The notes beneath the pieces are model-generated. The model saw nothing but the letters and a program-made list of their open reading frames with translations. It was not told the DNA's origin and searched no databases. A stretch of DNA of 64,000 bases from Amycolatopsis saalfeldensis (GTDB lineage Bacteria; Actinomycetota; Actinomycetes; Mycobacteriales; Pseudonocardiaceae). Within the stretch, counting starts at the first letter, position 1. The number at the start of each line of letters is the position of its first letter. The translations under genes and the position numbers were made by a program. This document shows positions 30,471 through 41,016 of the stretch, one piece after another. The stretch is taken from NCBI RefSeq assembly GCF_900110575.1, contig NZ_FOEF01000002.1:248001-312000 (forward strand), written 5' to 3'.

Positions 30471-31887
30471 TCACCTCCGCGGGCAGGGTGACCCGGACTT
30501 CCAGCCCGTGCGGCTCGGCGGCCCGAAGCTCCAGCGTGCCGCCGCGGGCGCGGGTCTGCTCGCGGACGATGGCCAGGCCCAGCCCTGTTCCGCGGGGCGC
30601 TCCTTCGCCGCCGGCGCGCCAGAATCGCTCCGTCGCGCGGGCGCGGTCCGTTGTGGACAGTCCGGGGCCGTCGTCGGTGACCACCAGGGTGGTGGTGGCG
30701 CCGTGGGGTTCCCAGCCGGCGGTGATGGTGGCGCCGTGGCCGGCGTAGTGGACGGCGTTGTCCAGGAGGACGTCGAGGATCTGGGCCAGCTCGCCCTCCG
30801 GGGCGTGGACCAGGACCGGCTCGGCGTGGGCGGGGCACGGCACCAGGGTGGCGCCCGCCCGGTCCGCCGCCGGGCGCCAGGCGTCGACGCGCTCGGCGAT
30901 CACGGTCGCGAGGTCGGCCGGCTCGGTCAGCTCGGCCGATTCAGCCAGCTCGGCCGGCCGGTCCGCGCCGCCCGCCGCGAGCCGGGTCGCGGTGCTCTCC
31001 GCGGTCGCGAGCGCGAGCAGGCCGTCGAGGATCCGCTCCAGGCGCTCCACTTCGGCGACGGTCGCGTGGTAGGCGTGCCGGTCGTCCAGCTCGGCGCCGA
31101 GAGAGTCGACGCGCAGCCGCAGCGCCGCCATCGGGTTGCGCAGCTGGTGGGAGGTGTCGGCGACGAGCCGGTGCTGCTGGTCGGCGGCCTCCACGACGGC
31201 GTCCGACATCCGGTTGACCGACGCTGCGAGCGTCCGCAGCTCGCGGGGGCCGGACCGTTCGGGCACCTGCGCCCGGTGCCCGCCCGCGACGGCGAGCACG
31301 CCGGTCTCCAGCTCCAGTAGCGGCCGCACCATCCACCGCGCGAGCAGGACGGCGAGCAGCACGAACACCGCGGCCACCAGCAAGGCGCCCGCCGCGATCG
31401 CGCTCCACGCCGCCGTGACGTCCGCGGCGGCCGCCGTCACCGAGGCCCGCAGCACGACCACGCCCGAGACCCGCGTCCCGGTGCCGACCGGGCGCGCGAA
31501 CAGCACCGGTGTGGCCGACCACGGGCTCAGCGCCTCGACGCGGGCCGGCGGCTCGTTGCGCATCGTCGCCTCCACCAGCGCGTGCACGGCCGGTTCCGCG
31601 GCGGACATCCCGCCCGCCTGCACCAGCGGCGTCCGCTGCGCGTCGACCACCACCACCGCCTCGCTGTATAACGACGAATACTGCGCCGCTTCGGCCGCGA
31701 GCGCCGCCGGGTCGCGCGAATCGACCGCCTGCTGCGCGAGCACCACGAAGCGGTCAACGTCACTGCTGCGCGAGATGACCAGCTCCTGCGTCCGCTGCCC
31801 GGCGGTGGAGGACAGCAGCGGAACGGCGAACGCGGCGACGACCAGCAACGCCAGCGTCACCAGCACGACCAGGAGCCGGGTGCGCAC
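30463..31887 (-). CDS. OmpR-partner sensor histidine kinase
   Basis: A 474-residue classic kinase: first membrane helix at about 4-26, an extracytoplasmic sensor domain (about 27-160), second helix at about 162-184, a HAMP linker, the H-box DTSHQLRNP with His247, an N-box (DVLLDNAVHYAG) and G-boxes (DDGPGLS, GTGLGLAI). GTG 31887 begins 3 nt after the regulator stop. Its stop overlaps the repeat ORF start. With the MFS carrier upstream and the TAXI lipoprotein downstream, it probably senses a small carboxylate or similar solute, possibly through TAXI; this is inference. Confidence 0.93.
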   Translation of the reverse strand: MRTRLLVVLVTLALLVVAAFAVPLLSSTAGQRTQELVISRSSDVDRFVVLAQQAVDSRDPAALAAEAAQYSSLYSEAVVVVDAQRTPLVQAGGMSAAEPAVHALVEATMRNEPPARVEALSPWSATPVLFARPVGTGTRVSGVVVLRASVTAAAADVTAAWSAIAAGALLVAAVFVLLAVLLARWMVRPLLELETGVLAVAGGHRAQVPERSGPRELRTLAASVNRMSDAVVEAADQQHRLVADTSHQLRNPMAALRLRVDSLGAELDDRHAYHATVAEVERLERILDGLLALATAESTATRLAAGGADRPAELAESAELTEPADLATVIAERVDAWRPAADRAGATLVPCPAHAEPVLVHAPEGELAQILDVLLDNAVHYAGHGATITAGWEPHGATTTLVVTDDGPGLSTTDRARATERFWRAGGEGAPRGTGLGLAIVREQTRARGGTLELRAAEPHGLEVRVTLPAEVTS

Positions 31888-31890
31888 GCC

Positions 31891-32562
31891 TCAGCCCCGG
31901 CCGAGCCGGTAGCCGAAGCCCCGGATCGTGGTGAGCAGGCCCGGCCGGTCGAGCTTCGCGCGCACCTGGGTCAGGTGCACGTCCAGCGAACGGGACACGG
32001 CCAGGTGGGCGTCGCCCCACACCTCGTCCATCAGCTGCTGGCGGCTGACCGCCGTGCCCGCCCGCGCGGCCAGCACCGCGAGCACGTCGAATTCCTTGGT
32101 GGTGAGCCCGATGTCGCGGCCGGCGACGAGCACCTGCCGCCCGCCCAGGTCGATCTCGACGTCCTCGACCCGCACCACCGCGTCCCCGGCCGGGGCGGTG
32201 CGGGCTCGGGCCCGGCGGACGACGGCGTCCATCCGGGCCAGCAGCTCGGCCAGGCGGACGGGCTTCGTCAGGTAGTCGTCGGCGCCGAGGCGGAGCCCGC
32301 GGACCACGGACCGCTCGTCACCGCGCGCGGTGAGCACGATGACCGGCACGCCCGAGACCTGCCGGATCTTGCGCAGCACGTCCAGCCCGTCCAGATCGGG
32401 CAGGCCCAGGTCGAGCAGCAGCAGGTCGGCGCCGTGGTGCCGGTGGAGCGCGTCGGCGCCCCGGCCAGCGCTGGTGACGGCGTGGCCGTGCGCGTGCAGC
32501 GTCTCGGCGAGCGCGCCGGCGACCCCGGCGTCGTCCTCCACGAGCAGCACGCGCACGGCCAT
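31891..32562 (-). CDS. OmpR/PhoB-family response regulator
   Basis: A 223-residue regulator with a receiver domain (acidic pair VEDD, Asp51 in LLLLDLGLPD, conserved Lys in LTKP) and a winged-helix output domain (LTTKEFDVLAVLAARAG, DVHLTQVRAKLD, IRGFGYRL). It lies 8 nt after the MFS gene and 3 nt before the kinase, all on the minus strand, so the three are one transcription unit. Confidence 0.95.
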   Translation of the reverse strand: MAVRVLLVEDDAGVAGALAETLHAHGHAVTSAGRGADALHRHHGADLLLLDLGLPDLDGLDVLRKIRQVSGVPVIVLTARGDERSVVRGLRLGADDYLTKPVRLAELLARMDAVVRRARARTAPAGDAVVRVEDVEIDLGGRQVLVAGRDIGLTTKEFDVLAVLAARAGTAVSRQQLMDEVWGDAHLAVSRSLDVHLTQVRAKLDRPGLLTTIRGFGYRLGRG

Positions 32563-32570
32563 CCTCAGCC

Positions 32571-34789
<2,219 letters not shown>

Positions 34790-34843
34790 CCTTCTGACAC
34801 CGACCGTTTTTCCCGAGCTGACCCCACGACCTGGAGGAACCCG

Positions 34844-35611
34844 TTGCCCGGACTGCTCGAAGGCAAGCGGCTGCTGATCACCGGCGTCATCACCGACGCC
34901 TCGCTCGCGTTCCACGCGGCCAAGATCGCGCAGCAGGAGGGCGCGAAAGTGGTGCTCACCGGTTTCGGCCGGATGTCGCTGGTCGAGCGCATCGCCAAGC
35001 GGCTGCCGGAGGAAGCACCCGTCCTGGAGCTGGACGTCACCAATACCGAGCACCTGGACAGCCTGGCCGACCGCGTGCGTGAGCACGTCGACGGCCTCGA
35101 CGGCGTGCTGCACTCCATCGGCTTCGCGCCGCAGACCTGTCTCGGCGCGCCGTTCCTGGACGCGCCGAGCGAGGACGTGAAGGTGGCGGTGGACGTCTCG
35201 GCGTTCTCGTTCAAGTCGCTGGCCGTCGCGGCCCTGCCGCTGCTGGCGCCGGGCTCGTCGATCGTCGGCATGGACTTCGACGCGCGCGTGGCGTGGCCGG
35301 CCTACAACTGGATGGGCGTGGCGAAGGCCGCGCTGGAGTCGGTGAACCGGTACCTGGCCAAGGAACTCGGCCCACGCGGCATCCGCGTGAACCTGGTCAG
35401 CGCCGGCCCGATGAAGACGATGGCGGCGAAGTCCATCCCCGGCTTCAACGAGCTGGAAGACGGCTGGAACGACCGCGCCCCGCTCGGCTGGGACAGCTCC
35501 GACCCGACCGCGACGGCCAAGACCGTCTGCGTCGCGCTCTCGGACTGGCTGCCCGCCACCACGGGCTCGATGATCATGGTCGACGGCGGGGTGCACGCGC
35601 TCGGCATCTGA
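34844..35611 (+). CDS. inhA: NADH-dependent enoyl-ACP reductase InhA/FabI
   Basis: A 255-residue SDR-type enoyl-ACP reductase. It starts at TTG 34844 with CTGGAGGAA upstream (MPGLLEGKRLLITGVITDAS). The active site Tyr154/Lys161 (YNWMGVAK) is present, as is SIGF with Ser91, matching isoniazid-associated Ser94 of M. tuberculosis InhA. The substrate-binding loop (GPMKTMAAKSIPGFNELE) is about 10 residues shorter than the mycobacterial one, closer to ordinary FabI, which fits an organism making normal-length acyl chains rather than mycolic acids. It is 54 nt after fabG and followed by a strong terminator. Confidence 0.95.
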   Translation: MPGLLEGKRLLITGVITDASLAFHAAKIAQQEGAKVVLTGFGRMSLVERIAKRLPEEAPVLELDVTNTEHLDSLADRVREHVDGLDGVLHSIGFAPQTCLGAPFLDAPSEDVKVAVDVSAFSFKSLAVAALPLLAPGSSIVGMDFDARVAWPAYNWMGVAKAALESVNRYLAKELGPRGIRVNLVSAGPMKTMAAKSIPGFNELEDGWNDRAPLGWDSSDPTATAKTVCVALSDWLPATTGSMIMVDGGVHALGI

Positions 35612-35622
35612 GCCATGACCCG

Positions 35623-35664
35623 GTGAGCGGCCCTCGTGCGGACATCCGCACGAGGGCCGCTCAC
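35623..35664. terminator. Strong bidirectional hairpin after inhA
   Basis: A perfect 20-bp stem: 35623-35642 (GTGAGCGGCCCTCGTGCGGA) pairs with 35645-35664 around a very small loop. It lies 12 nt after the inhA stop and 15 nt before the stop of the convergent MFS gene, so it insulates both. Confidence 0.88.
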
Positions 35665-35678
35665 TGCCTTCAGTGTCC

Positions 35679-36869
35679 CTAGTGGACGGTCGCGGGCGCT
35701 GGGGGCAGCGGCGAGGATCGCGCGTCGTCCGAGCGCTGGACCCGGAGGGCGGACGTCAAGGCGGCCAGCGTCAGCACCCCGAGGGCCGCGCTCACCCAGG
35801 CCACGCTCGGGAGCCCGAGGCCCGCGTTGATGGCCGTGCCGCCGAGCCACGGGCCGGCCGTGTTGCCGACGTTGAAACCCGCGGTCGTGCTCGCGCCGAC
35901 CATGGTGGAGGTGCCGCCGGCCACGGAGTACGCGCGGACGTTCAGGGCCGGGTTGGCGGCGAAGCCGGCCGCGCCCAGCACGAGGACCGCGACCACGGCG
36001 ACCACCGCGTTCGAAGTCAGTGCCAGCGTCGTGAGCGCGACGAGGGCGAGCCCGAAGCTGCCGTACAGCGTGGCGAACGGATGGGTGTCCGCGAGCTTGC
36101 CGCCCGCGGTGATGCCGATCAGCGCGCCGGCGCCGAACAGCCCGAGCACGAGCGGGACCTGGGCCGATGGCAGGCCGTCGGCAGTCGTGAGCAGCGGCGC
36201 GAGATAGCTGAACGTCGCGAACACCATGGCCTGCGAAAGCGCGATCACGCCCAGCGCCAGCCAGACCCGGCCGTTGCGGAACACGCTCAGCTCGGTCCGC
36301 ACCCGCACGGCGGAAGCGTCCACGGCGGTGTGCGGCACGAACGCGAGCACCCCGGCCGCCGCCACCACGGTCAGCGCCGCCACCGCCCAGAACGCCGTGC
36401 GCCAGCCCGCGTGCTGGCCCAGCAGTGTGCCGGCCGGGACGCCCGCGATGTTCGCCACGGTCAGGCCGCCGACCAGCACCGCGAGCGCGCGCCCGCGCCG
36501 GGCCGCGGGCACCAGCGAGATGGTGGTCGCCGCGGCGACGGCCCAGAACCCCGCGCAGGCCAGCGCGCTCACCACACGGGTCGCGAAGAGCAGGGCGTAA
36601 CCGGGGGAGAGCGCGCCGACGACGTGCGAGGCGCCGAAGACCACCAGCAGCGCCAGCAGGGTCGTGCGGCGGGGCAGCCGAAGCGTCCCCACGGCGAGCA
36701 GCGGCGCGCCGACCACCATGCCGACGGCGAACGCCGAGATCAGCAGGCCGGCGTCGGGGATGCTGACCCCGAGGTCGGTGGCCATCCCGGGCAGCAGCCC
36801 GGTGATCATGAACTCCGAGGTGCCGAGCGCGAAAATGCTCAGCCCGAGCACGAAGACGGCGAGGGGCAC
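35679..36869 (-). CDS. MFS drug-efflux transporter (DHA1, Cml/Cmx-like)
   Basis: A 396-residue, 12-helix transporter. The start LAVFVLGLSIFALGTSEFMITGLLPGM is typical of the chloramphenicol-type (Cml/Cmx/AraJ) DHA1 group, with LISAFAVGMVVGAPLLA following and a motif-C-like segment GVPAGTLLGQHAGWR. GTG 36869 lies 15 nt after a putative TetR operator (36884-36911). The TetR gene is directly upstream on the same strand, making a self-regulated efflux cassette. The exported compound is unknown. Confidence 0.9.
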   Translation of the reverse strand: MPLAVFVLGLSIFALGTSEFMITGLLPGMATDLGVSIPDAGLLISAFAVGMVVGAPLLAVGTLRLPRRTTLLALLVVFGASHVVGALSPGYALLFATRVVSALACAGFWAVAAATTISLVPAARRGRALAVLVGGLTVANIAGVPAGTLLGQHAGWRTAFWAVAALTVVAAAGVLAFVPHTAVDASAVRVRTELSVFRNGRVWLALGVIALSQAMVFATFSYLAPLLTTADGLPSAQVPLVLGLFGAGALIGITAGGKLADTHPFATLYGSFGLALVALTTLALTSNAVVAVVAVLVLGAAGFAANPALNVRAYSVAGGTSTMVGASTTAGFNVGNTAGPWLGGTAINAGLGLPSVAWVSAALGVLTLAALTSALRVQRSDDARSSPLPPAPATVH

Positions 36870-36883
36870 GGGTCTCCTCCTTG

Positions 36884-36911
36884 TGGATTGATTGGTACAA
36901 AATGAGCCCGG
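36884..36911. promoter_or_regulatory. TetR operator copy 1, in front of the MFS efflux gene
   Basis: A 28-bp element matching the element at 37553-37580 at 23 of 28 positions. Both begin TGGAT, have GTACA in the middle and end GAGCCCGG. It sits between the TetR and MFS genes, just before the MFS start. The A/T-rich centre stands out from the GC-rich background. Confidence 0.7.
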
Positions 36912-36947
36912 GTGCCATCAACGCTGATGAGCGGAAAGGGGTTTCGG

Positions 36948-37532
36948 TCAGCGGCGGGCGAGCGCGGAGACGGCGATGTCGGCCACCGCCGCCATCGCCG
37001 GGCGTTGCGCGCCGCGGCGCGACATCAGCCGCAGCCCGCCGACGGTGCTGTGCACGAACTGCGCGATGTCGGCCGGGTCCCGGTCGCGGGTGACGCTGCC
37101 GTCCGCCTGGCCGAGCCGGGCGTAATCGCCAAGGGCGGCAAGGAAAGCCGCCGTGTCCGTCTCGACCTTCGCGGTGACCTCCGCGTCGGCCGTGCCGAAC
37201 TCGGCGATGGTGTTGACCATCAGGCAGCCGCGGCGGCCGTTGCCGAGTTCGTCCTCGATCAGGTCGGAGAGAAGCCGGCGGATCGCGTCGAGGCCGTCCT
37301 CGGCCTGCTCCAGTACCTCGGCGCGGCTGCGGGCGCCGCGCTCGGTGTAGTGCTCGAGCGCCCGCTGGAACAGGGCGTGCTTGCTGGTGAAGGTGTTGTA
37401 GACGCTGCTGCGGCCGAGTCCGGTGGCAGTGCACAGGTCCTGGGTCGAAGTCGCCTCGTAGCCGTGCGCCCAGAAGGCGTTCATGGCGCCTTCCAGCGCG
37501 ACCGTCTCGTCGAACTCCCGTGGCCTGGGCAT
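36948..37532 (-). CDS. TetR-family repressor
   Basis: A 194-residue regulator with an N-terminal helix-turn-helix (ATSTQDLCTATGLGRSSVYNTFTSKHALFQRAL) and a C-terminal ligand domain containing RRGCLMVNTIAEF, typical of the AcrR/YxaF-like group whose Cys may be redox-sensitive. The two near-identical 28-bp elements lie before its own start and before the MFS gene, supporting control of both. The pair is inserted between inhA and the ferrochelatase gene, which are neighbours in mycobacteria. Confidence 0.92.
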   Translation of the reverse strand: MPRPREFDETVALEGAMNAFWAHGYEATSTQDLCTATGLGRSSVYNTFTSKHALFQRALEHYTERGARSRAEVLEQAEDGLDAIRRLLSDLIEDELGNGRRGCLMVNTIAEFGTADAEVTAKVETDTAAFLAALGDYARLGQADGSVTRDRDPADIAQFVHSTVGGLRLMSRRGAQRPAMAAVADIAVSALARR

Positions 37533-37552
37533 GCGGCGACCGTAGCACGTTT

Positions 37553-37580
37553 TGGATGGATCAGTACATAACGAGCCCGG
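37553..37580. promoter_or_regulatory. TetR operator copy 2, between tetR and the ferrochelatase gene
   Basis: The partner of the element at 36884-36911 (23 of 28 bases shared, same orientation). It lies 20 bp upstream of the minus-strand TetR start and 37 bp upstream of the plus-strand ferrochelatase start, so the repressor may also affect the latter. Confidence 0.7.
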
Positions 37581-37617
37581 CTCGCCGTGGGCCCCGCCAC
37601 AGCGGCAAGATGGGCTG

Positions 37618-38670
37618 GTGGGTTACGACGCGTTGTTATGGCTTTCGTTCGGCGGCCCGGAGGGGCCCGACGAGGTGATGCCGTTCCTGGAGAACGTCAC
37701 CCGGGGCCGGGGCGTGCCGCGCGAGCGGCTGCTCGAGGTCGCCGAGCACTACCAGCACTTCGGCGGGGTCTCGCCGATCAACCGGCTCAACCGCGCCGCG
37801 ATCGCGGCCGTCGAAAAGCAGCTGGCGGCCGAGGGCGTCGAACTGCCCGTGCGCTTCGGCAACCGCAACTGGCACCCGATGGTCGAGCAGACGCTGGCCG
37901 AGATGAAGGCCGACGGCGTGCGGCGCGCGCTGGTGTTCCCGACCAGTGCGTACGGCGGCTACTCGGCCTGCCGTCAGTACGACGAGGACATCGAGCGCGC
38001 CCGGGCCGCGGTGGGCGAAGGCGCGCCGGACCTGGTGAAGCTGCGCCAGTTCTTCGACCACCCGTTGTTCGTCTCGGCGGTCGCGGACGCGGTGCGCGCC
38101 GCTCACGCGCGGCTCGGCGACCGGCCGGACGCCCGGACTGTGTTCACCGCCCACTCCGTGCCGGTGAGCGCGGACCGGGCCGCCGGGCCGCCGTCCGAAG
38201 GCGGTCACCGCTACTCGCAGCAGATCGCCGAGGCGGCCCGGCTGGTCGCGGCGGAGGCGGGGATCGCGGAGTACGACGTGGTCTGGCAGTCGCGTTCCGG
38301 CCCGCCGCAGGTGCCGTGGCTGGAGCCGGACATCGTCGACCACATCGACGCGCTGCACGAGCGCGGCGTCGAGTCCGTGGTGGTCAGCCCGATCGGCTTC
38401 GTCTCGGATCACCTCGAGGTGATCTGGGACCTCGACAACGAGGCCGCGGAGCGCGCCGCCGGGCACGGCATGGCCTTCGCCCGCGCCGCGACGCCCGATT
38501 CGGACCCCCGTTTCGCGGAGCTGGTGGTCGAGCTGATCCGCGAACACGTGGAGGACGCCCCGGCCCGCAAGCTTTCCGGGTTCCCGGTCGCGGGCTGCAC
38601 CGTGAACGGCGCGCCGTGCGCGATCGGCTGCTGCGAACCGGCGAAACGCCCTTCGCCCCGCCCGGCCTGA
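37618..38670 (+). CDS. cpfC: Coproporphyrin III ferrochelatase (actinobacterial HemH/CpfC)
   Basis: A 350-residue ferrochelatase inserting iron into coproporphyrin III in the coproporphyrin-dependent haem route of Gram-positives. It has [24 protein letters not shown] at the start, the metal-site His in TAHSVP, and the Glu-containing [17 protein letters not shown]. The C-terminal [13 protein letters not shown] holds the cysteines of the 2Fe-2S cluster of actinobacterial enzymes. The frame is open from 37552, but GTG 37618 gives the family's N-terminus. M. tuberculosis hemZ likewise follows inhA. Confidence 0.94.
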   Translation: MGYDALLWLSFGGPEGPDEVMPFLENVTRGRGVPRERLLEVAEHYQHFGGVSPINRLNRAAIAAVEKQLAAEGVELPVRFGNRNWHPMVEQTLAEMKADGVRRALVFPTSAYGGYSACRQYDEDIERARAAVGEGAPDLVKLRQFFDHPLFVSAVADAVRAAHARLGDRPDARTVFTAHSVPVSADRAAGPPSEGGHRYSQQIAEAARLVAAEAGIAEYDVVWQSRSGPPQVPWLEPDIVDHIDALHERGVESVVVSPIGFVSDHLEVIWDLDNEAAERAAGHGMAFARAATPDSDPRFAELVVELIREHVEDAPARKLSGFPVAGCTVNGAPCAIGCCEPAKRPSPRPA

Positions 38671-38683
38671 CCAGGGGCCGGCG

Positions 38684-39481
38684 TCAGGGGTGCCGGTCGC
38701 CCTGGTCGGCGAAGACGCGGACGGCCTCGTTGACCGCGGCGGTGCGGGCCGTGCGGACGGCGTCGGCCAAGGGGCGCAACGCTTCCGCGCGCTGGACCGC
38801 CGCGGAGGCGGACAGCGCGCCGCCCGGGTCGTCGGTGCGGGCGATGGCCAGGATGGCCGAGATCTCCTCGGCGCGCTGCAGCACGCGCAGCGAGCGCGCG
38901 GGCATCCCGGCCGGCCACTCGACCTGGGGCTGGGAGCGCAGGTGGGCCGACAGCTCGGCGCGCACGCTCGGCCGGTCGCTCGCCACGTCCAGGGTCTGCA
39001 GCGCGCCGGCGCTCGCGCGGATGGCGTCGGTGAGGCCGTGTTCGGCGTCGGGCAGCGACTGGTACTCCAGCGGGGCCGGCGCGCTCAGGGAGTAGACGGT
39101 CCAGCGCATCAGGCCCTCGGCGATCGGCTCCGGGACCAGGCCGAAGCCCAGCTCGGTGAGCACCACCGCGTCGCCGCAGCGCAGCGCCGCCTCGGTGAAC
39201 GGGCCGCCGCCGCCGAGGCCGCGGACGTCGCCGGGGACCGGGAGCACCAGCTGGGCGCTTTTCGCGCCCTGCGCGCGCAACGCCATCATCAGCTGGACCG
39301 GGGTGGCCGCGCGGTTGAACGCCAGCGGCAGCTCGAACGCCTCCGCCGCGGGCGCGTCGGCGGCCACGACGTCGTGCGCCTCACCCCAGGCTTCGAGGGA
39401 GTCGAGCACATCGTCGGAAGCCGCGGCTCCGTTCAGCCACGCGGAGGACCAGACGGCGAGGGTCGCACTGGGACGGCACAC
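38684..39481 (-). CDS. Conserved hypothetical protein (Rv1486c-type position)
   Basis: A 265-residue protein without a motif I can name. It starts at GTG 39481 (CRPSATLAVWSSAWLNG) and includes a Gly-rich stretch (LVLPVPGDVRGLGGGGPF) and an Ala-rich helical C-terminal half. No signal peptide or membrane segment is seen. It converges on the ferrochelatase gene with a 13-nt gap, as Rv1486c does in M. tuberculosis, and is probably its counterpart by synteny. The 100 bp upstream, shared with the AAA+ gene, must hold divergent promoters. Confidence 0.8.
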   Translation of the reverse strand: MCRPSATLAVWSSAWLNGAAASDDVLDSLEAWGEAHDVVAADAPAAEAFELPLAFNRAATPVQLMMALRAQGAKSAQLVLPVPGDVRGLGGGGPFTEAALRCGDAVVLTELGFGLVPEPIAEGLMRWTVYSLSAPAPLEYQSLPDAEHGLTDAIRASAGALQTLDVASDRPSVRAELSAHLRSQPQVEWPAGMPARSLRVLQRAEEISAILAIARTDDPGGALSASAAVQRAEALRPLADAVRTARTAAVNEAVRVFADQGDRHP

Positions 39482-39581
39482 GACGCCCTATTTTACCCGT
39501 CCGCCGGGCGGGCCCGCCGATCGCCCACGCTGGAGTCGCTCCACGTCGACGTACACCCGAACGGTAAGTAGCGTCGAGGGG

Positions 39582-40979
39582 GTGAACGCTGTTCCAGACG
39601 GTTTTCCCCGTACCGCCGGCGAGCTTCGCGCTGCCGGCCACGCGCCGCGCCCGATCGCGCGCGAGATCCACGACAACCTCCTCGAAGCCCTCCGTGACGG
39701 CCGCGACCCGTGGCCGGGCATCGTCGGCTTCTCCCGCACGGTCCTGCCGCAGCTCGAGCGCGCGCTGCTCGCCGGCCACGACGTCGTCCTGCTCGGCGAG
39801 CGCGGCCAGGGCAAGACCCGCCTGCTGCGCACCCTGGCCGGCCTGCTCGACGAGTGGACGCCGGTGATCGAGGGCTCCGAGCTCGGCGAGCACCCGCTCG
39901 ACCCGATCACGCCCGCGTCCGTCCGCCGGGCCGCCGAGCTGGGCGACGAGCTGCCGGTGGCCTGGCGCCACCGCAGCGAGCGCTACACCGAGAAGCTGGC
40001 GACGCCGGACACCTCGGTCGGCGACCTGATCGGCGACGTCGACCCGGTGAAGGTGGCCGAGGGCCGCAGCCTCGGCGACCCGGAGACGATCCACTTCGGC
40101 CTCGTGCCGCGTGCCCACCGCGGGATCGTGGCGATCAACGAGCTGCCCGACCTCGCCGAGCGCATCCAGGTCTCCCTGCTGAACGTGATGGAGGAGCGCG
40201 ACATCCAGGTCCGCGGCTACACGCTGCGGCTGCCGCTGGACGTGCTGCTCGTCGCCACGGCGAACCCCGAGGACTACACCAACCGCGGCCGGATCATCAC
40301 CCCGCTCAAGGACCGGTTCGGCGCCGAGATCCGCACGCACTACCCGCTGGACGTCGAGTCCGAGGTCGCGGTGGTGCGGCAGGAGGCGAACCTGGTCGCC
40401 GAGGTCGGCGAGCCGCTGCTGGAGGTGCTGGCCCGGTTCGTGCGCAATCTGCGCGAGTCGCCGGTGATCGACCAGCGCTCCGGCGTTTCCGCGCGGTTCG
40501 CGGTCGCCGCCGCCGAGACCGTGGCCGCCGCCGCGCTGCGCCGGTCCGCGCTCACCGGCGAGGAGCCGCCGGTCGCGCGCCCGGTCGACCTCGACGCGGT
40601 GCCCGCCGTGCTGCGCGGCAAGATCGAGTTCGAACCGGGCGAGGAGGGGCGCGAGGTCGAGCACCTGGTGCACCTGATGCGCCGGGCCGTCGCGGAGACC
40701 GCGCGCGAGCGGTTCGCCGGGCTGGACCTGCGCCCGTTGTCCGACGCCGTCGCCGACGGGCACCTGGTCGCCACCGGCGAGCGCGTGCCGGGCAAGGACG
40801 TGCTCGCCGCCCTGCCGGAGCTGCCGGTGCTGCACGAGGTCGCCCAGCGGGCCGGAGTGTCCTCCGACGAGCCCGCGGGCCGCATCGCCGCGGCGGTGGA
40901 GCTGGCCCTGGAGTCGCTGTTCCTGGCCCGGCGGCTGGCCAAGGACTCCGACGACAACATGACGGTGTACGGCCAGTAA
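39582..40979 (+). CDS. AAA+ ATPase of the magnesium-chelatase/MoxR-like class
   Basis: A 465-residue ATPase. Walker A is GERGQGKTRLL near residue 70, Walker B is GIVAINELPDLAERIQ, and the sensor segment is VATANPEDYTNRGRIITPLKDRFG. It belongs to the ChlI/MoxR-like group and pairs with the VWA protein that follows (37 nt later), as Rv0958/Rv0959 do in M. tuberculosis. True Mg-chelatase is unlikely because no bacteriochlorophyll genes exist. GTG 39582 is the family-like start although the frame is open upstream. Confidence 0.9.
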   Translation: MNAVPDGFPRTAGELRAAGHAPRPIAREIHDNLLEALRDGRDPWPGIVGFSRTVLPQLERALLAGHDVVLLGERGQGKTRLLRTLAGLLDEWTPVIEGSELGEHPLDPITPASVRRAAELGDELPVAWRHRSERYTEKLATPDTSVGDLIGDVDPVKVAEGRSLGDPETIHFGLVPRAHRGIVAINELPDLAERIQVSLLNVMEERDIQVRGYTLRLPLDVLLVATANPEDYTNRGRIITPLKDRFGAEIRTHYPLDVESEVAVVRQEANLVAEVGEPLLEVLARFVRNLRESPVIDQRSGVSARFAVAAAETVAAAALRRSALTGEEPPVARPVDLDAVPAVLRGKIEFEPGEEGREVEHLVHLMRRAVAETARERFAGLDLRPLSDAVADGHLVATGERVPGKDVLAALPELPVLHEVAQRAGVSSDEPAGRIAAAVELALESLFLARRLAKDSDDNMTVYGQ

Positions 40980-41016
40980 TGCACCCGCCGACGTACTTTT
41001 TCCCGCGGAGGCGGCA

